NCBI GenBank assembly: GCA_001304855.1
Contig: BBZN01000034.1
Coordinates: 1 to 46,680, forward strand
Source of the DNA: Clostridia bacterium UC5.1-1D2
GTDB lineage: Bacteria > Bacillota > Clostridia > Lachnospirales > Lachnospiraceae
Length of the DNA: 46,680 nt
Direction of reading: 5' to 3'
Part shown: positions 19,741-29,383 of the stretch, piece after piece
Position numbering within the stretch: the first letter of the stretch is position 1
How the letters are laid out: each line of letters opens with the position of its first letter
Notes under the pieces: generated by a model
What the model saw: only the letters and a program-made list of their open reading frames with translations
What the model was told of the DNA's origin: nothing
Databases searched by the model: none
Position numbers and translations under genes: made by a program

Positions 19741-20704
19741 GTGGATGTAAATACAAAGAAACTGAAGAAGAATGCATTCCGGGTCACGAAAGAGCGGGGG
19801 ATGACCGCAGTGAGAGTGAGGGTTCCGGGAGGCCATCTTGACGCCCGGTATCTGGCCGTTATCCAGGATATTGCAGGGACCTACGGCAACGGCTCCGTCC
19901 ATATGACGGTGCGTCAGGGCTTTGAGATTCCGGGGATACGCTACGAGGATATGGAGAAGGTCAATGAGCTGCTGCAGCCTGTAATCCAGGGGATGGGCAT
20001 CAACCAGCCGGAACCGGGAAAGGGATACTCTGCCTCAGGCACCCGCAATATCTCAGCCTGTGTGGGTAACAAGGTCTGTCCCTATGCCTGTTACGATACC
20101 AGCGGGTTTACGTTTAAGATTGAGAAGGCGGTGTTTCCCGACGACCTGCACGTGAAGGTGGCGCTCACCGGATGCCCCAACGACTGCGCCAAGGTGAGAA
20201 TGCATGATTTTGGAATCATGGGAATGACCCGGCCGGAATACCGCTCCGACCGCTGCATCAGCTGCGGCGCCTGCCAGAGGGCCTGCCAAAAGAAATCGGC
20301 AGACGCCCTTGAGATGGTCAACTACAGGATAAGGCGGAATCATGAGAAGTGCATCGGCTGCGGCGAGTGCGTGATTCCAGTGCCCCACCAGGGCCTGGGT
20401 TCGCAGCGAGAAGAAATATTACAGGCTGACCCTCCTTGGGAGAACGGGGAAAAAGAATCCAAGACTGGGAGAGGATTTTATAAAATGGGCCGACGAGGAG
20501 AGCATTTTAAAAATAATCACAAATACCTATGAGTACGTGCGGGCGTATATCGATCCGGAAGCGCCTGGAGGCAAGGAGCATATTGGCTATATTGTGGACA
20601 GAACCGGCTTTGAAGAGTTTAAGAAATGGGCGTTAAAGGATGTGGAGCTTCCGGAAACAGCGGAGGTTCAACACAGGATTTACTGGAGCGGAGTGAAATA
20701 CTAA
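19741..20704 (+). CDS. asrC: Anaerobic sulfite reductase subunit C-like siroheme reductase
   Basis: Six-electron reductase (sulfite to sulfide, or nitrite to ammonium). The siroheme/4Fe-4S ligands are intact: C-V-G-N-K-V-C (C-x5-C, nt ~20059) and C-P-N-D-C (C-x3-C, ~20173). Two added ferredoxin clusters follow, C-I-S-C-G-A-C-Q-R-A-C (~20254) and C-I-G-C-G-E-C (~20350). One break near 20378 (net two bases) hides the final Cys-Pro of the last cluster; the true C-terminus continues to 20704. Start is GTG 19741, behind AGGAGG. Repaired length 321 residues, as for AsrC. Because the next genes look like a nitrate reductase, nitrite is a serious candidate substrate alongside sulfite. Confidence 0.9.
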
Positions 20705-20721
20705 TTAGGAGGGACAATAGG

Positions 20722-22876
20722 ATGAAAATTGTACAATCAACCTGCAACTACTGTGCCCTGGACTGCAATATGGATTTTTACGTGGAGAACGACAGAATCG
20801 TCAAGGTGCTTCCCACCAAGGGATATCCGGTCAACGACGGTTTCTGCTGTATCAAGGGCCTTTCCCTGGATAAGCAGCAGACGGTTGTGAAGTCTTCTCC
20901 ATTGCCGAAAATCCGGCAGGCGGACGGGCAGATGAAGGAAGTTTCCTGGGAGGAGGGATTCTCTCATGTGGCTGATAAGCTGAAGGAGCTCCAGGCCAAA
21001 TACGGGCAGGAGAGCGTGGCGGGCATCAGCACAGGGCAGCTGACTGTGGAGGAGTTTGCACTGTTCGGCCATGTGATGAGAAACTACCTGAAAACCAATG
21101 TGGACGGAAACACCCGGCTTTGCATGGCCACGGCGGTTGTAGCCCACAAGCAGAGCTACGGCTTCGACGCCCCGGGGTATACCCTGAAGGATTTGGAGCT
21201 TTCGGACACCATCATTTTCGTAGGCGCCAACCCTGTGGTGGCCCACCCCATTTTGTGGAAGCGGGTGAAGATGAATCAGGACCCGGATAGGAAGGTGATT
21301 GTCATTGACCCCAGAAAATCCGAAACTGCCATGAATGCGGATTACTGGTATCCGGTCAGGGGAAAAGGAGATTTGGTTCTTTTCTATACCCTGGCAAATG
21401 TGCTGATTGAGAAGGGGTATATTGACAGCTCCTACATTGAGGCCCACACGGAGAAGTTTGAGGAGTTTAAGGAATTTGTAAAGAAATTCACTCTGGAAGA
21501 GGCTTTGGAGAACACCGGGCTTTCCGGCGGACAGATTCTGGAGCTGGCAGAGCTGATACATAGAGGAAAGCGCGTCTCCTTCTGGTGGACCATGGGCGTG
21601 AATCAGGGGTACGAGGCGGTGCGCACAGCCCAGGCTATTATCAACCTCGCTCTCATGACAGGAAACATCGGACGGCCGGGAACAGGAGCCAACTCCATCA
21701 CGGGACAGTGCAATGCCATGGGCTCCAGAGCCTACAGCAACACGGCTGTATTTTATGGGGGAGGAGATTTCACCAACCCTGCCAGAAGGGCCAGAATCGC
21801 AGAGGTTCTGGGTGTGGACGAGAGCAGGCTGGCGGAAAACCCACTGCTACCTACAATCAGATTATTGAGGGAATCAACGAGGGCAGAATCAAGGGCCTCT
21901 GGATCCTCTGTACCAATCCCCGCCACAGCTGGACTAACAACGAGACATTTGCCAGGGCGGTGAAGAAGCTGGAATTGTATGTGGTTCAGGATATCTACAA
22001 CACCATCGAGAGCGCCGAGGACTGCACCGTGTTTTTCCCGGTGGTGCCCGGCATTAAAAAAGAGGGAACCTACATTAACCTGGAGCGTCGCCTTTCAGCT
22101 ATGCGCCCCTGCCTTGCGCGCGGGGAGAATGAGATATCCGACTATGAAGCTATATTGGGTGTGGGAAAGGCCCTGGGAATGGGTGACATGCTTAAGGGCT
22201 GGGAGACTCCAAGAGACTGCTTTGAGCTGATGAAGCAATGTTCCAAAGGCATGCCCTGTGACATAACAGGCGTGACCTGGGAGGGGCTTGAAAATTCCAA
22301 AGGCATCCAGTGGCCTTTCCGCGAAGGAGAGGAGCTTGCGGAGGATCAGCGCAGGCTTTACGGGGACGGCAATTTCTTTACCCCCAGTAAAAGGCGCAGT
22401 TCATGTTTGAGGAGCCCAGAGAAAATCCCCTGCCCCTCACTGAGGAATATCCCTATATGCTTAACACGGGAAGGGGATCCGTGGGACAGTGGCACACACA
22501 GTCCCGCACCAGGGAGGTTCAGTTTATCGAGGATGCAGTTGCCAGGGAAGCATATCTTTATATGCATCCAGCAGACGCCCGGGCAAAGGGAATCTGTGAA
22601 AATGATAAGGTAATGGTACATTCCGCTAACGGTCAGGAAGCTGGTTTTTGTGTGAGAATTTCCGACCAGGTGGGAGAAGGCGAACTTTATGCGCCCATCC
22701 ATTACATCGAGTGCAACAAGCTGACCCCATCCATCTACGATCCCTATTCCAAAGAGCCCTCCTACAAATCAACCCCTGTTTGGTTTGAAAAAGAGGATGG
22801 CCCAGGAGAAAAGACTTCGGAAAGGGGAGCGGATACTACGGGAAGCAAAGGAGGAAATGGGCATGTACAGGATTAA
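20722..22876 (+). CDS. Molybdopterin oxidoreductase, probable nitrate reductase catalytic subunit
   Basis: Reduces nitrate to nitrite with a bis-MGD cofactor (family inference). N-terminal 4Fe-4S site C-N-Y-C-A-L-D-C with a later Cys in F-C-C-I-K-G; the Mo ligand lies in R-L-C-M-A-T-A-V (nt ~21115). Cys followed by Met is typical of nitrate reductases (Nas/Nap/NarB), whereas formate dehydrogenases have Cys or Sec followed by His, which favours nitrate. The C-terminal molydopterin-dinucleotide-binding domain is present (nt ~22440-22800). Frame breaks near 21842 and 22388; repaired length 718 residues. No Tat signal peptide, so cytoplasmic. The layout with a four-cluster ferredoxin and a NAD(P)H oxidoreductase resembles the three-gene nitrate reductase locus known in Clostridium perfringens. 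The 3' end overlaps the ferredoxin gene. Confidence 0.78.
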
Positions 22877-23284
22877 AATCGACAGAAGCCGCTGTATCGG
22901 CTGCCTGACCTGCGTTACGGCCTGCGTGGTCAGCCATGAGAGCAATGATGCCAGAAACCGGGTGGTGATTGACAGCCAGTCCAAATGCGCGCCGATATTC
23001 TGCCGCCACTGCGATAAACCGGAGTGCGTGTATACCTGTATGACGGGAGCCATGCACAAAAATACGGATACAGGCTTTATAGAATATGACAAGGGAAAAT
23101 GCGCCAGCTGTTACATGTGCATTATGGCCTGTCCTACGGGGTATTAAAAAGCGACCACATAGAACACAAGGAAATTATGAAATGCGATATGTGTGTACAC
23201 CGCACTGAGGACGGATCTCCCAAGCCCATGTGTGTGGAGATATGTCCCATGAGCGCAATTACACTGGAGGAGGTGGATGTATGA
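22863..23284 (+). CDS. Four-cluster ferredoxin, electron partner of the nitrate-reductase-like enzyme
   Basis: HycB/DmsB-like polyferredoxin. Cysteine runs C-I-G-C-L-T-C-V-T-A-C, C-R-H-C-D-K-P-E-C, C-A-S-C-Y-M-C-I-M-A-C-P and C-D-M-C ... C-V-E-I-C-P are visible, enough for four 4Fe-4S clusters. One break near 23140 (GGGG read as GGG) splits it just after the third motif. Repaired length 140 residues. ATG 22863 follows AAAGGAGG; its end overlaps the next start as ATGA. It probably carries electrons between the flavoprotein encoded at 23281 and the molybdoenzyme. Confidence 0.85.
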
Positions 23285-24510
23285 GATACGTGGTTATAGG
23301 AGCATCCGCAGCGGGACTTAACGGTGTCCGCCAGCTGAGAGCCCTTCAGCCGGACGCGGAGATTGTCCTTGTGTCAAAAGATAAAGATATCTACTCCCGC
23401 TGCATTCTTCATCACTACATGGGCGGCATACGGACAAAGAAGGAGCTTATGTTCGTAGAGGAGGACTTTGAGGACAGATACAGGGTGGAGTGGAGAAGAG
23501 GCGTTGCCTGTACAGGACTGGATATCCGCCGGAAACAGGTCTGTCTCTCCGACGGCGGCGGCGTCTCCTACGACAAAGTCCTTCTGGCTGCCGGCTCATG
23601 TACCTTCCTGCCTCCTGTGGAGGGCTTAAGAGAGGCAAAGGGGGTATACGGGTTTCGGAATATAGAGGATGCAGAAGCGATTATGGAGGCGGCAGCGGGC
23701 GCGTCCCATATAGTGGTGATGGGCGGAGGCCTTACGGGCCTGGACTGTGCGGCAGGTTTTCTCCATATGGGAAAAAACCGGCTCTGGTGGAAATGGCGGA
23801 GCGGCTTTTGGTAAAGCAGCTGGACCACAGGAGCGCTTCCGTTTACCAGAAGGCTATGGAGGAGAAGGGCGTGTCCTTCTATCTGGGCAGCAGCATTTTA
23901 AAAGTCTGCTGCAATGAGAAGGGAGCGGTTTCCTCTTTGATCCTCTCCGGCAAAGAGGAGATACCCTGCGACATGCTGGTGGTGACTGCAGGGGTGCGGT
24001 CTAATGTGGAATTCCTTAAGGACACGGGAGTGGAATGCGACGGCTGGGGACTTGTAATCGACCGGTACGGCCGGACCAATGTGCCTGACGTGTACGGAGC
24101 GGGAGATATTACAGGCCGTTCCCCAATCTGGCCTGCCGCCGTCAAACAGGGAATGGTGGCCGCCTCCAACATGGCAGGGGTAACCACAACGGAAGACACC
24201 TATTTTGCCAGCAAGTCCACCATGAATTTCCTGGGCATACCCACTATGTCCCTGGGGGTTCCGGTAAAGCCCGACGACAGCTATGAGGAGACGTTGGAGG
24301 ATAAGGGGGAGCTATACCGGAAGGTGATTCACAAGGACGGAAAAATCTACGGAGCCATTCTCCAGGGGGATTTGTCCTACGGAGGCGTTTGACGCAGCTT
24401 ATTGCCAAAAAGATAGATGTTTCAAAGGTGAAAAACCGCTGTTTGAAATTGACTACTCCGACTTTTTCCATACCAGGGAGAATTTTGAGTTCTACTATGA
24501 AGAGACGTAG
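23281..24510 (+). CDS. NAD(P)H-dependent FAD oxidoreductase (NirB N-terminal / rubredoxin-reductase type)
   Basis: Supplies electrons from NAD(P)H to the ferredoxin. Two Rossmann dinucleotide motifs: V-I-G-A-S-A-A-G-L-N-G at the N-terminus for FAD and V-V-M-G-G-G-L-T-G-L-D near nt 23715 for NAD(P)H; the late FAD motif V-Y-G-A-G-D-I-T lies near 24100. Breaks near 23775, 24390 and 24438; the last two restore ~40 C-terminal residues ending at 24510. Repaired length 410 residues. No siroheme domain is attached, unlike full-length NirB; the siroheme function may instead be served by the AsrC-like protein. Translationally coupled to the ferredoxin gene by an ATGA overlap. Confidence 0.85.
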
Positions 24511-24522
24511 AGGAGAAGCGAT

Positions 24523-25449
24523 ATGAAAGAGAAAATAAAAAATATGCCTATTCCTGTGGTTGCAACAATGCTGGGAGCAGCAACCCTGAGCAATATTTAC
24601 CAGTCTTTGGGGTACGACTGGGTGCGCCATCTTACCATGTGGGCGTCCACCATCGTGCTGGCGTTTTATATCGGGAAGATAATCATGTATCCGGGCGTTG
24701 TGAAAAAGGAGTACAAAAACACGGTGCCTGCCAGCCTTTACGCAGGCGTCACCATGGTTACCATGATTCTGTGCAGTTACTACAAGGACTGGTTCCCCAC
24801 AGCTGCCAGGTATGTTCTCATCGCCGCTGTCTGTATACACGCCCTGCATATACTGGCATTTCTCTTCAACAATGTGTTTCACGGAGTGAACCTGGATACC
24901 TTTGTGCCCAGCTGGTTTGTAACCTTTAACGGCATTATGGTGTCTACGGTGGTGGGGGCGGCCATGCTTCCCCCGATTATGGCAAAAGCGGTTCTGTTCT
25001 GGGGACTGGGCATTTACACAGTAACCATTCCCTTCATGGTTTGGAGGCTGGCGTCCAGAGAGGTGAAGGCTCCTGTATACCACACCCAGGCTATCGTGCT
25101 GGCGCCCTGCAGCCTCTGCCTTGCAAGCTACCTGAATCTGGCTCCTGAGCCAAGCCAGGCGGTGGTTTCCGTCCTGACCCTCTGTGTGCTGGCCTCCCTG
25201 TTATTTATTGTGGTGAAACTGCCCTCCTTTTTCTCCGTTCCTTTCTACCCGGGGTTCGCAGGCCTCACCTTCCCCATGGCCATCGGAATTGTGGCCTCCA
25301 ACAAAGCCAGCGCCTATTTTGCAGGAGCAGGACAGGAGATGATCGGAACTGTTCTTAAGCAGATTGCGGGATTTCAGATATACCTCACCACCGCTATCAT
25401 CGGTATGGTGCTGATGGGATTCTTCAAAATGCTGAAGGGAAGTAAATAG
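24523..25449 (+). CDS. TDT-family (TehA/SLAC1-like) anion channel
   Basis: 308 residues, intact, about ten hydrophobic helices with almost no soluble part. The sequence pattern fits the tellurite-resistance/dicarboxylate transporter (TDT) family, which includes TehA, the yeast sulfite pump Ssu1 and plant SLAC1 nitrate/chloride channels. Twelve bases after the flavoprotein gene and ending with a terminator, it is the last gene of the reductase operon. Given that context the natural substrates would be nitrate, nitrite or sulfite; the direction of transport is not decided by sequence. Start follows GAGGAGAAG. Confidence 0.75.
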   Translation: MKEKIKNMPIPVVATMLGAATLSNIYQSLGYDWVRHLTMWASTIVLAFYIGKIIMYPGVVKKEYKNTVPASLYAGVTMVTMILCSYYKDWFPTAARYVLIAAVCIHALHILAFLFNNVFHGVNLDTFVPSWFVTFNGIMVSTVVGAAMLPPIMAKAVLFWGLGIYTVTIPFMVWRLASREVKAPVYHTQAIVLAPCSLCLASYLNLAPEPSQAVVSVLTLCVLASLLFIVVKLPSFFSVPFYPGFAGLTFPMAIGIVASNKASAYFAGAGQEMIGTVLKQIAGFQIYLTTAIIGMVLMGFFKMLKGSK

Positions 25450-25464
25450 ATGTATCAGTGATGA

Positions 25465-25505
25465 AGCCGGGAAGAATCAGCTTTGTTGAATCTTTCTGGC
25501 TTTTT
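25465..25505 (+). terminator. Terminator of the reductase operon
   Basis: AGCCGGGAAGAATCA pairs with TGAATCTTTCTGGCT (G-U pairs and one mismatch), followed by TTTTT. Confidence 0.7.
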
Positions 25506-25790
25506 GCGCATTGGCGGCTTCATATAAGAGCAATTATAGCAATATAATTTTAGAGAAATTTCAATGCCATTTGCCATTCTAAGTTATTTAATCGACAAAA
25601 TTCTCCAAAAAATAACAACATTCTTTTAATTTATTCCTTTTTTCTTCAAAATTCAACCGAAGGTTTTACATAAACTCTGTTTAAACTGTAAAATGCACAT
25701 GAAACAAGGTGATAATTGCTCTTATGAGAAGATGAAATTTGAATGAGTTTGTCAGAGGATTTACATAAAACAAAGGAGCAGGGAGACAAG
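25506..25790. other. A+T-rich leader before cheW
   Basis: Strongly A+T-rich stretch without a convincing gene. I could not find a confident sigma-A or sigma-D/FliA promoter. An in-frame ATG at 25743 would add 16 residues to CheW. Confidence 0.35.
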
Positions 25791-26313
25791 ATGGAGGTAA
25801 ATTTAAAAGAGATTAATTATGTTTTGGAGGAACACAGGGATGACACAGAGCGAAAATATCTTACATTTTGGTCGGATAAGCAATTATTCGGAATTCGATT
25901 CTCAATGTGGTACAGATTGTGGGAATGCAGGATATAACGCCTGTCCCAAACTATCCTGAGTATGCCAGGGGAGTTATCAATATGAGGGGGAAGGTGATCC
26001 CTGTCATCGACTTTAGAATGCGGTTGGGAAGCGGCCTGCAGAGCTACAATGACCGAACCTGCATTATCGTAGTCAATATGCCCCGGGAATCGGAATACCT
26101 TGGATATATTGTGGACGGAGTGGAAGAAGTGGCGGAAATTTCAGAGGAACATATCGTAAAACCGCCCCACCTCGACGGAAAATTAAAGAGTACATATGTA
26201 GCCGGCATAGCCAGGCAGGAATGGGGGATGCAGGGAAGGAGAGAATGATTCTTTGCATCGACCCGGATAAAGTGATTGAGGAAGAGGAAAAAGAAGAAAT
26301 TTATAAATTCTAA
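25791..26313 (+). CDS. cheW: CheW-like chemotaxis adaptor
   Basis: Couples chemoreceptors to the kinase CheA. CheW/SH3-like fold visible throughout: [26 protein letters not shown] (the core receptor-binding segment, nt ~25943) and an [10 protein letters not shown] ending. Breaks near 25894 (ATTCCGATT read as ATTCGATT) and 26225. Repaired length 174 residues from ATG 25791, which has GGGAG five bases upstream. Stop and the next reading frame overlap by one base, so it forms a pair with the chemoreceptor gene. No cheA, flagellar or motility genes are in the window. Confidence 0.9.
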
Positions 26314-26330
26314 TGAGGGTGGAAAATGAG

Positions 26331-28103
26331 ATGAAGAACTTAAAGATTGCAAAAAAACTGGCTGTTTCCTATGTGATTATTTTAGTTTTACTTGTGGCAG
26401 GTACGCTTGTAAGTATCTCTAATTTACAGAGCTTCAGTTCCAAGATTGAAACCTTTTACAACGGGCCCTATACGGTAAAAGGCAGCGCCAACATAATCAA
26501 TACAAATTTTGAGGCGATGCAGAAGTCTGTATTCAGGACAATTAGCAACTCAGACTTGGATATAAGCAGAGAAGCCATCAATGACGCTCAAAACGCTGCC
26601 GGGAATATACAGGAGCAGCTCACCGTCGTCACGGAAAATTTCCTTGGCGATCCGCAGATTGTAGCCAGGCTGCAGGCCCATCTGCAAAAGCTGGCTCCTA
26701 TGCGCGCCAATGTTCTGGAATTAGCCCAGGAGAATAAAAACGCAGAGGCCGCCGCCTATATGGAGAGCAACAATATACCGGTGATCAAGGAGGCCCAGAA
26801 GGAGCTGGATACCTTGATCACGACGGCGGACCAAACGGGTGTGTCGCTGATTGAAGATCTGGAGTCCAGCGTCATAAAAGCCACTATAACCCTGTCGGCC
26901 CTTGGAATTGTCAGCGTTGCAATCAGTATTGTATTTGGCCTTTACATTACCAAAGGCATTACCAATCCGGTGAAAAACCTGGAGAATGCCGCAAAAGAGC
27001 TTGCAAAGGGTCAGTTGACGGCTGCAGATATTACATATACCTCAAAGGACGAGCTTGGCAGTCTTGCCGACAGTATGCGCACGCTGGTCAGCTTTTTAGT
27101 TGACGTAATCCATGACGAGTCCTACCTGCTCCATGAGATGGCGTCGGGAAATTTTGACGTGAGCAGCGGGGCGGAGGAAAGCTATGTAGGCGATTTCCAG
27201 GAAGTGTACCGTTCCATTCAACAGATTAACAGGAGCCTCAGCAACACCCTCCAGCAGATTAACGAGTCGTCGGAGCAGGTGGCGTCCGGCTCCGATCAGG
27301 TATCTTCCGGTGCACAGGCATTGTCCCAGGGAGCCACAGAGCAGGCGTCGTCCATTGAAGAGCTGGCAGCTTCCATCAACGAAGTTTCAGAACAGGTAAA
27401 AGGAACGGCGTCCTACGCAAAGGAAGCGGAGGAACAGACCAATGCGGCAGGAGACGAGATTTTAATTTGCAATCAGCAGATGAGCAATATGATTCAGGCG
27501 ATGGAGGAAATCAGCAAAGCTTCCAGTGAGATTGGCAAGATAATCAAAACCATCGAGGATATTGCATTTCAAACCAACATCCTGGCCCTCAATGCGGCTG
27601 TGGAAGCAGCCAGAGCCGGAGAAGCCGGAAAGGGCTTTGCCGTGGTGGCAGATGAAGTGCGCAATCTTGCCAGCAAGTCGGCAGAAGCGTCCAAGGATAC
27701 TTCCACATTAATCGAAGGGTCTATCAAAGCGGTACAAAACGGAACGGACCTGGCCAATACCACGGCTGATTCCCTGTTTAAGGTTGTGGAGAGCGCTAAA
27801 AATGTAACTAAGATCGTAGAGAAAATTGCAGATGCCGCCGACAGGCAGGCAAGCTCCGTTGTACAGATTACCCAGGGGATTGACCAGATTGCCAGCGTTA
27901 TCCAGACCAATTCAGCCACTGCGGAGGAAAGCGCTGCAGCCAGCGAGGAGTTATCCGGCCAGGCGCAGATGCTTAAGGAATTGACGGGACGTTTCAAATT
28001 GAAGGTATTTAATGACATTGAATCGGTCAAAACTCAAGCTGTGGAGCTTAACAAATATAAACCGGTTCAGGAGATGAGCAGGACTGCTGAGGATAAGTAT
28101 TAA
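26331..28103 (+). CDS. Methyl-accepting chemotaxis protein
   Basis: 590 residues, intact. TM helix 1 (~11-29), an extracellular four-helix-bundle sensor of about 155 residues, TM helix 2 (~185-210), HAMP domain, then a long cytoplasmic coiled coil with the highly conserved hairpin [13 protein letters not shown] near nt 27580 that binds CheW and CheA. No terminal CheR-binding pentapeptide is seen. ATG 26331 is chosen over ATG 26313 because AGGGTGG lies eight bases before it. Ligand unknown. Pairs with the CheW gene just upstream. Confidence 0.93.
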   Translation: MKNLKIAKKLAVSYVIILVLLVAGTLVSISNLQSFSSKIETFYNGPYTVKGSANIINTNFEAMQKSVFRTISNSDLDISREAINDAQNAAGNIQEQLTVVTENFLGDPQIVARLQAHLQKLAPMRANVLELAQENKNAEAAAYMESNNIPVIKEAQKELDTLITTADQTGVSLIEDLESSVIKATITLSALGIVSVAISIVFGLYITKGITNPVKNLENAAKELAKGQLTAADITYTSKDELGSLADSMRTLVSFLVDVIHDESYLLHEMASGNFDVSSGAEESYVGDFQEVYRSIQQINRSLSNTLQQINESSEQVASGSDQVSSGAQALSQGATEQASSIEELAASINEVSEQVKGTASYAKEAEEQTNAAGDEILICNQQMSNMIQAMEEISKASSEIGKIIKTIEDIAFQTNILALNAAVEAARAGEAGKGFAVVADEVRNLASKSAEASKDTSTLIEGSIKAVQNGTDLANTTADSLFKVVESAKNVTKIVEKIADAADRQASSVVQITQGIDQIASVIQTNSATAEESAAASEELSGQAQMLKELTGRFKLKVFNDIESVKTQAVELNKYKPVQEMSRTAEDKY

Positions 28104-28146
28104 AACGGCAGAACCGAAGGACTGAATCATTTAGCAGGTATACATA

Positions 28147-28177
28147 TGCGGCCCCCCTTTCTGCGGGCCGCAATTTT
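28147..28177 (+). terminator. Terminator after the chemoreceptor gene
   Basis: Perfect stem TGCGGCCC/GGGCCGCA followed by ATTTT. Confidence 0.75.
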
Positions 28178-28214
28178 AATGTCCTGCTGTTTGGGCTGCC
28201 TGTGCAGCTTCTAC

Positions 28215-28261
28215 TTGACGAATTCACACTCTCTTGCTATAGTAATAACAACAAGTGTTAT
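28215..28261 (+). promoter_or_regulatory. Promoter and dyad operator of the gntR-mcsA-mcsB-clpC operon
   Basis: TTGACG (28215-28220), 17-base spacer, TATAGT (28238-28243). An inverted repeat ATAACA-ACAAG-TGTTAT (28245-28261) covers the expected transcription start, where a repressor would block the promoter. No CtsR-type direct repeat (GGTCAAA-like) was seen. Confidence 0.65.
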
Positions 28262-28320
28262 ACAGCTTGTAGAACAAATATAACTTTCAATGCATTACAG
28301 AAACGAAAGATGGTGGGTAT

Positions 28321-28731
28321 ATGGTGTTAAAGATTGATTTCAACAGTGATGAAGCAATCTATATACAGCTGCGCAATCAGATTATCATGGGCATAGCTAC
28401 GGATATGATACGGGAAGGGGACACATTGCCTTCCGTTCGTCAGATGGCTGATTATATCGGCATCAATATGCATACAGTAAATAAGGCATATTCCGTTCTG
28501 CGCCAGGAGGGCTTTGTGAAACTGGATCGCCGCAGAGGAGCGGTGGTGAGTTTGGATTATAATAAGATCCAGGCTATCAATGAGCTGAGCCGGAATCTGG
28601 ATGTGGTGCTGGCCTGGGGCATTTGTAAACACATTACCAGGGATGAGGTTCATCAGCTGGTGGATGAGGTATATGACCGGTACACCAGAGGATGTATGGA
28701 AACAGAAGAAACTGAGGCAGATGAAGGCTGA
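28321..28731 (+). CDS. GntR-family regulator, YtrA subfamily
   Basis: 136 residues, intact. N-terminal winged helix typical of GntR (I-Y-I-Q-L-R-N-Q-I opening, L-P-S-V-R-Q-M-A, N-M-H-T-V-N-K-A-Y recognition helix), with only a short helical tail of ~60 residues instead of an effector domain, as in YtrA-type members. YtrA regulators usually control neighbouring ABC transporters, but here the next genes, 31 bases downstream without a terminator, are mcsA-mcsB-clpC. That place is normally held by ctsR. It may therefore be the heat-shock/stress repressor of this operon, acting on the dyad at 28245-28261. Confidence 0.9.
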   Translation: MVLKIDFNSDEAIYIQLRNQIIMGIATDMIREGDTLPSVRQMADYIGINMHTVNKAYSVLRQEGFVKLDRRRGAVVSLDYNKIQAINELSRNLDVVLAWGICKHITRDEVHQLVDEVYDRYTRGCMETEETEADEG

Positions 28732-28762
28732 CACATTTAATGAATAAAAGCGGAGGATTCCT

Positions 28763-29383
28763 ATGTTATGTGAAAATTGTAAGATTCGCGAAGCCAATAT
28801 CAAATACACAGAGATAATAAACGGCATTAAAACAGAACACAATCTCTGCTCCCACTGTGCCAGGGAAATGGATTTTGGGCAGTATTCCGCCATCCTGGAC
28901 GGCGAATTTCCTTTGGGAAGGCTTTTAAGCGGGCTTTTGGGACTGGAGGACGATGAGGAGGAGACGGATGTAAGAGGACGGGTGGTGTGTCCTACCTGCG
29001 GCACCAGCTTTGATGATTTTGTGGAGAACAGCCGCTTTGGCTGTCCCGACTGCTACGGCGTTTTCGACCTGTTCATCAGCGACAAGATGAAGCAGCTTCA
29101 GGGAAGCGAGAGCCACAAGGGCAAGCATCCCAAATTCAGGAGCGCCTTTGAAAAGCAGCATCCCGATGCTGCAGGGGAGGCTCAGGGCCAGGAGGGCGCA
29201 GAAGGACGGGCCGGGGAGGAGAACGGCGGGGAGAAGAATTCACAGGCGGCGCTCACCAACCGCCGTATCCGGGAACTGGAAGGAAAGCTTAAGGAGGCCG
29301 TAACCAGGGAAGACTATGAGGAGGCCGCCTCTCTGAGAGACCGGATAAAAGAATTAAAAAAGGAGGCCAGCGTCAATGAATAG
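28763..29383 (+). CDS. mcsA: McsA-like zinc/UVR-motif activator of McsB
   Basis: 206 residues. N-terminal zinc-binding C-x2-C pairs (C-E-N-C, C-S-H-C, then C-P-T-C and C-P-D-C around nt 28990-29055), a low-complexity Gly/Glu-rich linker (about residues 130-165) and a C-terminal UVR motif (E-D-Y-E-E-A-A-S-L-R-D-R-I) that contacts ClpC. In the family McsA activates the arginine kinase McsB. Its end overlaps mcsB by eight bases, so the two are translationally coupled. Confidence 0.9.
   Translation: MLCENCKIREANIKYTEIINGIKTEHNLCSHCAREMDFGQYSAILDGEFPLGRLLSGLLGLEDDEEETDVRGRVVCPTCGTSFDDFVENSRFGCPDCYGVFDLFISDKMKQLQGSESHKGKHPKFRSAFEKQHPDAAGEAQGQEGAEGRAGEENGGEKNSQAALTNRRIRELEGKLKEAVTREDYEEAASLRDRIKELKKEASVNE

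Noticed and set aside
20722..22876. Formate dehydrogenase as the identity of the molybdoenzyme
   Set aside because: The Mo-ligand Cys is followed by Met, as in nitrate reductases, not by His as in formate dehydrogenases, and no fdhD or hydrogenase gene is adjacent.
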